A stretch of 11,179 nucleotides of DNA, from contig URGA01000068.1 in assembly GCA_900547275.1 (NCBI GenBank), forward strand, positions 1 to 11,179. The letters are read 5' to 3'. Numbering within the stretch: the first letter of the stretch is position 1; each line of letters begins with the position of its first letter. The notes under the pieces were generated by a model. The model was not told the origin of the DNA. It ran no database searches and saw nothing but the letters and a program-made list of their open reading frames with translations. Made by a program: the position numbers and the translations under genes. This document shows positions 1 through 7,333 of this stretch, in pieces. The stretch is from an uncultured Oscillospiraceae bacterium. GTDB lineage: Bacteria > Bacillota > Clostridia > Oscillospirales > Acutalibacteraceae.

Positions 1-1
1 A

Positions 2-58
2 GCATATCGTTCTGCCGTGGAGGAAACAGATTCGTTCAGAATTATAGAATGTTTGTGA
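2..58 (+). CDS. Possible 3' end of a plus-strand gene cut by the window edge
   Basis: The first 79 bases lie upstream of a terminator, so they probably hold the tail of a rightward gene. The frame cannot be fixed. Reading from base 2 gives 18 residues ending in FRIIECL and a TGA at 56-58, leaving 21 bases to the hairpin, a normal distance. Reading from base 1 gives 26 residues ending in SLTKNGD with a TAA at 79-81 that touches the hairpin stem. The base-2 frame has a more protein-like acidic and polar composition (AVEETDSF) and is my weak preference. I recognise no family in either. No convincing minus-strand start with a ribosome binding site is visible here. Confidence 0.3.
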   Translation, partial: AYRSAVEETDSFRIIECL

Positions 59-79
59 GTTTGACCAAAAATGGAGACT

Positions 80-124
80 AAAACGGGCATATATAAAGTT
101 TTCGCTTTATATATGCCCGTTTTT
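80..124. terminator. Perfect bidirectional intrinsic terminator
   Basis: A 19-bp perfect stem (80-98 paired with 105-123) closes a six-base TTTTCG loop. The arms begin AAAACGGGC and end GCCCGTTTT, so there is a T run on the plus strand (120-124) and, read in reverse, a T run made by the A's at 80-83. It lies 11 bases beyond the stop codon of the minus-strand ABC gene and after the presumed end of a plus-strand gene on the left. It can therefore stop convergent transcription from both sides. Confidence 0.9.
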
Positions 125-135
125 CATGCAAAATG

Positions 136-1974
136 TTAGCCCTCCGCAAGATTTCCTGTGTAAAGCTGATAATATTTTCCTTTTTCTTCCATGAGTTTGT
201 CATGGTTGCCGCGTTCGATGACGCGTCCCTGCTCTAATACGATAATGCAGTCACTGTTCTTGACTGTGGAGAGGCGGTGGGCGATCACGAACACGGTACG
301 ACCCTTCATGAGGTTGTCCATGCCGGCCTGCACCACTTCCTCGGTGCGGGTGTCGATGGATGAGGTGGCCTCATCAAGGATCATGGCCGGCGGGTCTGCC
401 ACTGCGGCGCGTGCGATGGAGATCAGCTGGCGCTGGCCTTGGGACAGACCGGAGCCGTCGCCTTCGAGCACGGTCTGGTAGCCGTTGGGCAGCATGCGGA
501 TGAAGCCGTCCGCGTTCACCAGTCGCGCGGCCTCGATGCATTCCTCATCGGTGGCGTTCAGTCGGCCGTAGCGGATGTTGTCCTCTATGGTTCCTGTAAA
601 CAGGTGGGTATCTTGAAGCACAAGCGCCATGCTTCGGCGCAGATCGTCTTTTTTGATTCGCTTAATGTCTATTCCGTCGTATGTTATCGTGCCTTCCTGA
701 ATATCGTAAAAGCGGTTAATAAGGTTTGTGATTGTTGTTTTACCAGCGCCCGTTGAGCCTACAAAGGCTATTTTCTGGCCTTCTTTGGCGTAAAGGCTGA
801 TATTTTTCAGCACGACTTTTTCCGGAACATATGAAAATGTTACGTCGGTAAATACAACTGCGCCCTTTACAGGAATTCGCTTGTCTCCGTCAATCCAGTT
901 CCATGTTTTCTTGCCGTTTTCTACTGTTTCTTCCAGAGTTACAGTGCCTTCGTCAACCTCGTAGTCCATATCCATGATTTCAAAAACACGTTCTGCGCCT
1001 GCAAGAGCGGAGAAAATGTTGTTCATCTGGTTTGTTATCTGGTTGATAGGCTGGCTGAACTGCTTTGAGTAAGAAAGAAAAGTAAACAGCGTACCTGGAG
1101 TTATGTGGCCTGAGATTGCCAGAAGTCCGCCGATTACAGCGATAGCGCCGTAGCAGACATTGTTGAGCCCGTTCATTGTGGGGCCGATAGCGCCTGCGTA
1201 AAAGTTGGCGTTTGTTGCAGATTTGCGGAATTTTGAATTGTTTTCCTCAAACTGGGCGATAACCTGCTTTTCGTGGTTGAAAGCCTTTACGACTTTCATT
1301 CCTTCGATTGACTCCTCGATAGTTCCGTTCATTTCGCCAAGTCTTGCCTGCTGGGCACGGAAGTGCTTGCGTGTCTTCTTGCTAAGGAAAAGCGAAGCCA
1401 AGACGATAATTGCGAGAAATACAAGAGAAACGAGGAAAAGCTGGGGAGAAAGTACCAGCATTGCCGCTATAAGTCCGATAAACGTAAAACAGGATGAAAG
1501 CAGCTGTACTATTGACTGTTCCAGCATGTTCTGAACGTTGTCGATATCGTTTGTAAAGCGGCTCATGATTTCGCCGTGGGTCTTGCTGTCAAAGTAGCGC
1601 AGAGGCAGACCCTGAAGGTGATTAAATAATTCTTTTCTTATTTTATTAGTCGTTTTATAAGCTACGCTTACCATAATTCTGCTTTGCAAAAAGTTAAAGA
1701 GAGCGGCGCCGAAATAAAGCGCTGAAAGTAAAGCAAGCTGTTTTATAAGTCCGCTTCTGTCAAAGACGGGGTAGATATAGTCGTCGATGATGGGGCGCAG
1801 CTGGTAAGACGCTAAAATCGAGCAGGCTGTTGATAAAATCAGCATCAGAAAAACGAAAAACAATAGCAGTTTGTTGCTGCCCATGTATTTCATTATACGG
1901 CCAAAAGTAGCTTTGGTGTTCTTAGGTTTTGCAAAGGCATGTTCGCCATGCCCGCCTCTCATAGGTCCCGGCAT
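136..1974 (-). CDS. ABC exporter half-transporter, consensus-site subunit (multidrug-type, heterodimeric)
   Basis: This 612-residue fused membrane and ATPase half-transporter should pair with the product of the upstream gene to export drugs, lipids or peptides across the cytoplasmic membrane. Six hydrophobic helices fill about residues 35-315 (roughly 35-58, 76-98, 155-175, 178-198, 265-290, 293-315). The nucleotide-binding domain follows from about 370: Walker A GSTGAGKT 406-413, Q-loop Q454, signature LSQGQ 510-514, Walker B MILDE with catalytic E535, and switch H566. The Walker B Glu and switch His are intact, while the signature departs from LSGGQ. That is the pattern of the subunit supplying the catalytic Walker motifs in heterodimers of the TM287/288, BmrCD and LmrCD kind. 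The ATG overlaps the upstream TAA by one base (TAATG), with GGGGTGAG six bases before it, so translation is probably coupled. An N-terminal Gly/His/Lys-rich tail precedes the first helix. Codons from about 455 to 590 are markedly GC-richer than the rest. The substrate cannot be read from sequence. Confidence 0.95.
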   Translation of the reverse strand: MPGPMRGGHGEHAFAKPKNTKATFGRIMKYMGSNKLLLFFVFLMLILSTACSILASYQLRPIIDDYIYPVFDRSGLIKQLALLSALYFGAALFNFLQSRIMVSVAYKTTNKIRKELFNHLQGLPLRYFDSKTHGEIMSRFTNDIDNVQNMLEQSIVQLLSSCFTFIGLIAAMLVLSPQLFLVSLVFLAIIVLASLFLSKKTRKHFRAQQARLGEMNGTIEESIEGMKVVKAFNHEKQVIAQFEENNSKFRKSATNANFYAGAIGPTMNGLNNVCYGAIAVIGGLLAISGHITPGTLFTFLSYSKQFSQPINQITNQMNNIFSALAGAERVFEIMDMDYEVDEGTVTLEETVENGKKTWNWIDGDKRIPVKGAVVFTDVTFSYVPEKVVLKNISLYAKEGQKIAFVGSTGAGKTTITNLINRFYDIQEGTITYDGIDIKRIKKDDLRRSMALVLQDTHLFTGTIEDNIRYGRLNATDEECIEAARLVNADGFIRMLPNGYQTVLEGDGSGLSQGQRQLISIARAAVADPPAMILDEATSSIDTRTEEVVQAGMDNLMKGRTVFVIAHRLSTVKNSDCIIVLEQGRVIERGNHDKLMEEKGKYYQLYTGNLAEG

Positions 1975-3707
1975 TATTCGCTCACCCCTTTCTGCTGAGT
2001 TTTGTAAATTTCCTGATAAATTTCGTTGCTCTTAAGCAGTTCATCATGCGTTCCTGAGCCTTTAATCTCGCCGTCGTCCATAACAAGGATACGGTCTGCG
2101 TTCTGAACAGAGGAAACGCGCTGGGCAATGATAAATACGGTTGTGTCTTTCAGTTCGTTGTAGAAACTTTCGCGGATCTTTGCTTCTGTTGCAGAGTCAA
2201 CAGCCGAGGTTGAGTCGTCGAGAATAAGGATTTTCGGCTGTTTTATTATAGCTCTCGCTATACAGAGCCTCTGCTTCTGACCGCCGGAAAGGTTAAGACC
2301 GCCCTGGGCAAGATTTGTGTCATATCCGTCAGGCTGTCTGCGGATAAAGTCGTCCGCCTGGGATGATTTGCACGCCGCTACGATTTCTTCGTCGGTGGCG
2401 CCCTCTTTACCCCAGCGGATATTGTCTCTTATCGTTCCGCTGAACAATACGTTTTTCTGGAGCACTACGCCTATCATGTCGCGCAGCTTTTTTATGTCGT
2501 AGTCCCTGACGTCAACGCCGTCAATAAGCACCTGACCGGACGTTACGTCGTAAAGTCTGGGGATAAGATTTACCATGCTGGATTTGCCGCATCCTGTACC
2601 GCCGACTATTCCTATTATTTCGCCCGGATTGGCCGTAAAGCTTATATTTTCAAGAATATTGTCGCCGCTGGTTTCAGTTGAATAGCGGAAAGATACGTTG
2701 CGGAATTCAACTTTGCCTTTGCCGTCGCCTTCAAGGGTCTTTTCTTTTTCCTTAACGTCAATGTCCGTATCAAGAACTTCTTTTACACGGTCTGAGCAGG
2801 CCTTAGCTCTGCCTACCATTATCAGTATCATTGAAACCATAACAAGGCTCATGAGTATCTGCATCAGGTAGTTGGAGAATTTAGTAAGTTCGCCGACAGT
2901 CATTGTGCCGTCGTTGATGTTGTTGCCGCCTTTCCAGTAAACGAAAACGATTGCGGCGTTAAAAATAAGCATCATAAGCGGCATTGCCGTAACGATAAGT
3001 CCTGCGGCCTTTGCGCCCTGGCGTGCAAGCGCGTCGCTGGCGTCCTTGAACTTCTCTTTTTCGTGGTCCTGTCGAACGTATGCTTTTACTACTCGGATGC
3101 CGATAAGGTTTTCCTGAACAACGCGGTTTACGTTGTCTATCCTCTTCTGCATTTTCTGGAACATCGGGAAACCGAATTTCAGAATTATAAGGACAGCCAC
3201 AACGATTATCGGCAGGATTGCAACAACGATAAGGCTCATTTGCGGGTTAATCGTAAGGATATAAAACGCCGAAATGATTATAAGCGCGGGAGCGCGCACA
3301 AGCATGCGAAGTGACATCATAATTATGTTTTGCAGCATAGTTACGTCGTTTGTAAGGCGCGTTGTCAGCGAAGCTGTTGAGAAAGTGTCAATGTTTTTAA
3401 AGCTGAATGTGCTTACTTTGTCAAACAGAGCGCTGCGCAGTTTATATGCGAAGCCCTGTGAAGCGATTGCGGAAGTTTTCATGCAGACAAGACCGCCGCA
3501 CATTCCGATAAACGCTGTTAGGAGCATCAGCAGACCCCATTTTATAACGTATTCCTTGCCGCCGTCTCCGTTTACGCCGATATCGTAAATGTTTCCCGCA
3601 ATATCCGGAAGACGGAGTTCGCAGAATACCTCGCAGCACATTCCGATAATGCCGATGATTACCATGTGCCAGTAGCCGTTCATGTATGTTCTCAGTTTAC
3701 TTTTCAT
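1974..3707 (-). CDS. ABC exporter half-transporter, degenerate-site subunit (multidrug-type, heterodimeric)
   Basis: This 577-residue half-transporter is the probable partner of the downstream ABC gene. Six hydrophobic helices span about residues 12-300, and the ATPase domain occupies the rest: Walker A GGTGCGKS 369-376, Q-loop Q417, canonical signature LSGGQ 473-477, and Walker B ILILDD. Here Asp498 stands where the catalytic Glu normally is, and Gln529 (IIAQR) replaces the switch His. Loss of both residues in one subunit, with an intact partner, is the known hallmark of asymmetric heterodimeric exporters. This subunit would form the degenerate ATP site and lend its LSGGQ to the working one. 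The start is uncertain. I chose ATG at 3707, which lies 12 bases after GGAGG (3724-3720) and overlaps the marR stop by 11 bases. A TTG at 3716 would add three residues but sits only three bases from that site. It is the second gene of a marR-ABC-ABC operon. Confidence 0.93.
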   Translation of the reverse strand: MKSKLRTYMNGYWHMVIIGIIGMCCEVFCELRLPDIAGNIYDIGVNGDGGKEYVIKWGLLMLLTAFIGMCGGLVCMKTSAIASQGFAYKLRSALFDKVSTFSFKNIDTFSTASLTTRLTNDVTMLQNIIMMSLRMLVRAPALIIISAFYILTINPQMSLIVVAILPIIVVAVLIILKFGFPMFQKMQKRIDNVNRVVQENLIGIRVVKAYVRQDHEKEKFKDASDALARQGAKAAGLIVTAMPLMMLIFNAAIVFVYWKGGNNINDGTMTVGELTKFSNYLMQILMSLVMVSMILIMVGRAKACSDRVKEVLDTDIDVKEKEKTLEGDGKGKVEFRNVSFRYSTETSGDNILENISFTANPGEIIGIVGGTGCGKSSMVNLIPRLYDVTSGQVLIDGVDVRDYDIKKLRDMIGVVLQKNVLFSGTIRDNIRWGKEGATDEEIVAACKSSQADDFIRRQPDGYDTNLAQGGLNLSGGQKQRLCIARAIIKQPKILILDDSTSAVDSATEAKIRESFYNELKDTTVFIIAQRVSSVQNADRILVMDDGEIKGSGTHDELLKSNEIYQEIYKTQQKGVSE

Positions 3708-4200
3708 CGTACGCAACGACCTCCTTTTTCATGTTTTCCACTGCTCTTTGAAGCAGTGCATAGAATTGCTTTCTTTCTTCATCGCTCATTCCGGCAGTTA
3801 TCGTCTCTTCCTGTCGGTCGCATCTCTGTTTGAGTTTGCTTGTGCAGGCCTTTGCCTTGTCTGTAAGGTATAGGTGGGCGATTCTGGCGTCTTTTTCGTC
3901 CGGAACTCTTTTGATAAATCCGGCCTTTTCCATTCGCTTTACAGATACTGATACCGTAGCCAGAGAAAGGCGGAAAAATTCTGCCAGCGCCGAAGCTGTT
4001 ATGCCTTCCTGACGCTCGATTGTAATTATCATATGCTCCTGACCGGGGAAAAGACCGCTGTCAGCAAATGAATTGTGAAAATCGCGCTTAAAAAGCCTCG
4101 CAAGTTCAATTATAAGCGGAGCGTACTTGTCTCTGGGCAGTTTCTCCGTATCCATCGGCAAATGAGCGAATTCAGTTGGAAATTTGTTGCATTCTTTCAT
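3697..4200 (-). CDS. MarR-family transcriptional regulator
   Basis: This 167-residue winged-helix protein probably represses its own operon, including the two ABC genes downstream, and releases DNA when it binds a drug-like ligand. Residues 54-113 show the MarR core: a helix ending in EHMIITIERQEG, the helix-turn-helix ITASALAEFFRLSLATVS with recognition helix around 78-91, and the wing region VPDEKDARIAHLYLT, whose DxRD/R-like DEKDARI is the usual MarR wing signature. Helices at both ends (about 25-45 and 115-165) would make the dimer interface. The start codon at 4200 has only a weak upstream site (AGGAAAAGAAG); Met16 has none, so the longer form is preferred. It is first in the operon and is transcribed divergently from rsmA. 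A strong promoter and a palindrome lie in its leader. Confidence 0.93.
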   Translation of the reverse strand: MKECNKFPTEFAHLPMDTEKLPRDKYAPLIIELARLFKRDFHNSFADSGLFPGQEHMIITIERQEGITASALAEFFRLSLATVSVSVKRMEKAGFIKRVPDEKDARIAHLYLTDKAKACTSKLKQRCDRQEETITAGMSDEERKQFYALLQRAVENMKKEVVAYDEK

Positions 4201-4224
4201 TTTTATCTTCTTTTCCTAAATAAA

Positions 4225-4238
4225 GTTAGTCGGCTAAC
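4225..4238. promoter_or_regulatory. Palindromic candidate MarR operator
   Basis: GTTAG-TCGG-CTAAC is a 5-bp inverted repeat around a four-base centre whose middle CG also pairs. It lies about 12-25 bases downstream of the predicted marR start point, between promoter and start codon. The TTAG...CTAA half-sites resemble many MarR-type operators. A repressor bound here would block clearance or elongation of the marR-ABC transcript, giving autoregulation. That the encoded MarR is the protein that binds is inferred from position. Confidence 0.6.
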
Positions 4239-4255
4239 AATCCGTAACAAGACGT

Positions 4256-4283
4256 ATTATATCATCTGAAATTTATAAGTCAA
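4256..4283 (-). promoter_or_regulatory. Sigma-A-type promoter of the marR-ABC operon
   Basis: On the minus strand, TTGACT (4283-4278) is followed after 16 bases by a consensus TATAAT (4261-4256). Transcription would begin near 4249, giving a leader of about 50 bases before the marR ATG, with the palindrome inside it. The near-consensus boxes suggest a strong promoter held down by a repressor. Confidence 0.75.
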
Positions 4284-4373
4284 TACTTAATAGCGATTTC
4301 GGTCATTTGCGTGAAAAAAAGTATTGTAATTCTTCTTGTTTTTGGTGGTTTTGCGGTTTTTTTATACACGGTG

Positions 4374-4402
4374 TTGATATAAAAAAAGCTTTGTGATAGA
4401 AT
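4374..4402 (+). promoter_or_regulatory. Extended -10 promoter of rsmA
   Basis: TTGATA (4374-4379) and TAGAAT (4397-4402) are separated by 17 bases, and a TG one base before the -10 box (4394-4395) makes it an extended -10 element. Transcription would start around 4408-4409, leaving a leader of under 20 bases that still contains the GAGGGAG ribosome binding site. This promoter should drive rsmA, the MATE gene and the GNAT-like gene. Confidence 0.7.
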
Positions 4403-4426
4403 AACCACTTGAATTGAGGGAGCGCC

Positions 4427-5296
4427 ATGAATTTATATGATTATAATACAATAAACAAAATATTAAGCAGTCATGGTTTTACGTTTTCAAAAGCGCTGGG
4501 TCAGAATTTTCTTATTGACAGCAGTGTTTGCCCCAGAATGGCTGAAAGCCTCGGCGCGGATGAAAAGACTGGCGTTATCGAGGTAGGACCCGGTATCGGT
4601 GTGCTTACAAAGGAACTTTCAAAGGTCTGCGGACGTGTTGTCAGCATTGAGCTGGACAAGCGTCTGCCTGCGGTGCTTGCCGAAACGCTTAAGGATTGCC
4701 CCAATGTAAATATCGTTGAGGGCGACGTTATGAAATTGGATCTGGATAAGCTGATAAACGAGTATTTCAGCGACATGACTTCCGTTAAAGTATGCGCAAA
4801 TCTCCCTTACTATATAACCTCCCCGGTTATCATGACCCTGCTTGAAAGCAAGCTTAATATTGACGAAATCGTTGTTATGGTTCAGAAAGAGGCTGCCCAG
4901 CGTCTGTGCGCAGAGGTGGGCACGAGAGATTCCGGCGCAGTAACGGTTGCGGTAAGGTATTACGCTGAGCCTGAGGTGCTTTTTTCGGTTGACAGAAGCA
5001 GTTTTTACCCCAGTCCGAATGTTGATTCGGCTGTAATAAAACTCAGTTTGAGAAAAGAGCCTGCGGTGCCTCTTAAAGATGAAAAAACTTTCTTTTCCGT
5101 TGTAAAATGCGGCTTTGCCCAGAGAAGAAAAACTCTTCTCAACAGCCTTGCAAATACAATGGGGATAAAGAAACAAATCGTTTCCGAAGCAATGAAAGAA
5201 GCTCAGCTTCCGGAAAATATCCGAATGGAAAAACTGACAATGGAGCAGTTGGCTCTGTTGTCTGACATAATTTTTGAGATGAAATCAGGCGAATAA
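4427..5296 (+). CDS. rsmA: 16S rRNA (adenine1518-N6/adenine1519-N6)-dimethyltransferase RsmA/KsgA
   Basis: RsmA transfers four methyl groups from S-adenosylmethionine to the two adjacent adenines in the 3' terminal hairpin of 16S rRNA, a late checkpoint in small-subunit assembly. Loss of the enzyme gives kasugamycin resistance in studied bacteria. The 289 residues match the normal family length. Visible motifs in order are GQNFLID 25-31, the SAM-binding loop EVGPGIGVLT 52-61, the acidic IELD 74-77, EGD 98-100, and the catalytic NLPYY 125-129 that contacts the target adenine. FYPSPNVDS 193-201 and the helical C-terminal domain with CGFAQRRKTL complete the fold. GAGGGAG lies at good spacing before the ATG. 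The gene has its own promoter, divergent from marR, and its stop codon directly abuts the next ATG. Confidence 0.97.
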   Translation: MNLYDYNTINKILSSHGFTFSKALGQNFLIDSSVCPRMAESLGADEKTGVIEVGPGIGVLTKELSKVCGRVVSIELDKRLPAVLAETLKDCPNVNIVEGDVMKLDLDKLINEYFSDMTSVKVCANLPYYITSPVIMTLLESKLNIDEIVVMVQKEAAQRLCAEVGTRDSGAVTVAVRYYAEPEVLFSVDRSSFYPSPNVDSAVIKLSLRKEPAVPLKDEKTFFSVVKCGFAQRRKTLLNSLANTMGIKKQIVSEAMKEAQLPENIRMEKLTMEQLALLSDIIFEMKSGE

Positions 5297-6703
5297 ATGA
5301 AAGATAATACAAAAGTATTTGAAGAGTACAGCGTGCCCGCGGCGGTGCGTACCCTTGCTGTTCCCAGTATGCTGGGAATGCTAATCAATATTGTTTATAA
5401 TCTGGCTGATACTTTCTTTGTAGGCCAGACAGGCGACGCAAATCAGGTAGCGGCCGTTTCCGTAACGATGCCGCTGTTTTTGCTTTTTATTGCCTGCGGT
5501 AACCTTTTCGGCGTAGGCGGATGCGCTTTCGTAAGTCGTTCACTGGGCGAAGGCAACAGAGACAAGGTAAAGACAATCAGCGCTTTTTGTATTTACAGTG
5601 CAATTGCGCTGGGCATTGTTATGACAGTTGTATTCCTTGTGTTTAAAGAGCCGATTCTTTATGCGGTAGGCGCTTCTGATATTACTGTGGGCTACGCTTC
5701 CGATTATCTTAAATATGTGGCTATCGGCTCTCCGTTTATTGTAACCGCCGTTATGGTGGGCAACCTGGTAAGAGGCGAGGGTGCCGCAAAGGAGTCAATG
5801 TTCGGAAGCGTTATCGGTCAGCTTGTCAATATCGTGCTTGACCCGATATTTATTTTAAATGCAGGCGACAATCTTTTCGGCTTTAAAATGCCCTTTGGTC
5901 TCGGCCAGGGCGTTGCAGGCGCCGCAATCGCAACCGTTATCGGCAACGTTGTTACGGTAGTTTATTTCCTTATCTATTTCCTGCGCGGAAAATCAATACT
6001 TTCAATTACACCGAAGCGTTACAGCGCAAAGAACGGTATTGCAAAGGGCGTTATAACCGTAGGAATGCCTGCTACGATAAACAACCTGCTGATGAGTTTT
6101 TCAAATATTCTTATCAATGTATTTCTTCAGGCTTACGGCGACGACGCGGTGGCGGCTATGGGCGTTGCCATGAAAGCAAATATGCTTGTAACGATGCTGC
6201 AGCTTGGCCTTGCCCAGGGTATTCAGCCGCTTATCGGCTACTGCTACGGTGCGGGCAACTATAAGCGAATGAAAAAGAGTATGGGCTTTTCCTGCGTCTG
6301 CAACATTATTTTGGGTACAGTAGTAACGATAATTTATTTCATATTTACCCGCCAGGTAGTGGAGCTGTTTATAGACAACGAAAACGTTGTTCATTACGGC
6401 GTGCTTATGCTTCGCGCTCTTATGGCTTCCGGTCCTGTTATCGGCTGTATGTTCGTGCTCAACTTCTCTTTCCAGGGAATGGGCAAGGGCGTTCAGAGCA
6501 TGATACTTTCTTTAGGACGACAGGGTGTTATCTATTTCCCGCTTCTTATAATAATGAATAAATTTGTGGGTCTTGAGGGCATTATTTGGGCTCAGGCGGC
6601 GGCAGACTTTGCCTGCGTAATAATGAGCGTTATCATGTTCATTTTTGTTATGAAAGGTCTTAACGAAAAGGAGAAACACTTAAAGCTTGAAAAAGCGGAA
6701 TAA
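5297..6703 (+). CDS. MATE-family multidrug/sodium or proton antiporter
   Basis: This 468-residue integral membrane protein belongs to the MATE superfamily, which exports cationic drugs and other organic compounds in exchange for Na+ or H+. About twelve hydrophobic segments form two six-helix halves. Family motifs include LADTFFVG 36-43, RGEGAAK 159-165, NIVLDPIFI 178-186 at the end of the first half, and the matching PLIGYCYGAGNYKR 311-324 in the second half. The cytoplasmic tail is charged and lysine-rich. The ATG follows the rsmA TAA with no gap, and only a weak ribosome binding site (a short AGG eight bases upstream) is visible, so it probably depends on translational coupling to rsmA. The subfamily resembles MepA/DinF-like Firmicute pumps. 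Substrate and coupling ion cannot be told from the sequence. Confidence 0.94.
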   Translation: MKDNTKVFEEYSVPAAVRTLAVPSMLGMLINIVYNLADTFFVGQTGDANQVAAVSVTMPLFLLFIACGNLFGVGGCAFVSRSLGEGNRDKVKTISAFCIYSAIALGIVMTVVFLVFKEPILYAVGASDITVGYASDYLKYVAIGSPFIVTAVMVGNLVRGEGAAKESMFGSVIGQLVNIVLDPIFILNAGDNLFGFKMPFGLGQGVAGAAIATVIGNVVTVVYFLIYFLRGKSILSITPKRYSAKNGIAKGVITVGMPATINNLLMSFSNILINVFLQAYGDDAVAAMGVAMKANMLVTMLQLGLAQGIQPLIGYCYGAGNYKRMKKSMGFSCVCNIILGTVVTIIYFIFTRQVVELFIDNENVVHYGVLMLRALMASGPVIGCMFVLNFSFQGMGKGVQSMILSLGRQGVIYFPLLIIMNKFVGLEGIIWAQAAADFACVIMSVIMFIFVMKGLNEKEKHLKLEKAE

Positions 6704-6744
6704 ATCAGCAAGTATTTACAATATGAAAAAAGGATGGAAAAATC

Positions 6745-7326
6745 ATGTATAATTCAAAACTGAGAAAACGTGATGCAAAAGCGCTTCAGGAATATCTTGA
6801 TACGGCGCTTATTTCCCATCCTCTTTTTATGTATTATTGTCTTGATAAGTCAAAGCGCTCAAAGTATATTGACGCTTTTCTCGGTTATCATCTGCCGAAA
6901 TGGGCAAAGACGGGCAGTGTTATTATCGGACCGAATAAGCGCTCTGCGGCCGCTCTTATAGCAAAGGAAGATTTTGAGTTTTTCTTTATCGGGGCAAGGT
7001 CGCTTCCGCTGTTGCTTATCGCCAGCGGAACCCGCGAACGTCTTCACCGCAAGGTTACCAAAAATATTGTGGGAGTGCTTGTTCCCTCGGGAATGCCTGT
7101 AAAAGTGCTAACTATTTTCGGCGACACATTAAAGGATAAGGACGACATTATGGCGCTTGTAAAACAGGCGGCGCAGCAGGCAAAGGAAGAAAATTTTGTT
7201 TTGGTATATGAAACGTTTTCCCGCCGACTTATTCCTGATATGGAAAAGCTTGGATTTGAAACCGGCTATCAGCGCAATTTTATGGATACAAGATTTATCC
7301 AGACGCTTATGACTTTTAATATCTGA
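6745..7326 (+). CDS. Divergent GNAT-like acetyltransferase-fold protein
   Basis: The protein has 193 residues, no signal peptide and no membrane segment. The N-terminal part (helix 6-20, then HPLFMYYCLDKSKRSKYIDA, 25-44) and the end (LVYETFSRRLIPDMEKLGFETGYQR, read in two pieces: 153-165 and 166-177) follow the outline of GNAT N-acetyltransferases, in which the last strand is preceded by a YxxxGFE-type turn; here it is EKLGFE 167-172. The acetyl-CoA loop that usually reads (Q/R)xxGxG/A is not recognisable: the corresponding stretch is DTLKDKDD, 127-134. It may be a pseudoenzyme, a strongly divergent GNAT, or unrelated. AAAAAAGGATGG precedes the ATG. It lies 41 bases after the MATE gene and is the last gene before a terminator, so it is probably co-transcribed with rsmA and the MATE gene. 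Confidence 0.6.
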   Translation: MYNSKLRKRDAKALQEYLDTALISHPLFMYYCLDKSKRSKYIDAFLGYHLPKWAKTGSVIIGPNKRSAAALIAKEDFEFFFIGARSLPLLLIASGTRERLHRKVTKNIVGVLVPSGMPVKVLTIFGDTLKDKDDIMALVKQAAQQAKEENFVLVYETFSRRLIPDMEKLGFETGYQRNFMDTRFIQTLMTFNI

Positions 7327-7333
7327 ATAATTA

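Noticed and set aside
1..5. Possible minus-strand ATG at 5-3 that would start a leftward gene
   Set aside because: No ribosome binding site or promoter precedes it, and the bidirectional terminator fits convergent genes better.
4619..5176. 185-codon open frame on the minus strand within rsmA
   Set aside because: It lies entirely antisense to a clear rsmA, has no domain-like pattern and no ribosome binding site; it is a by-product of rsmA codon use.
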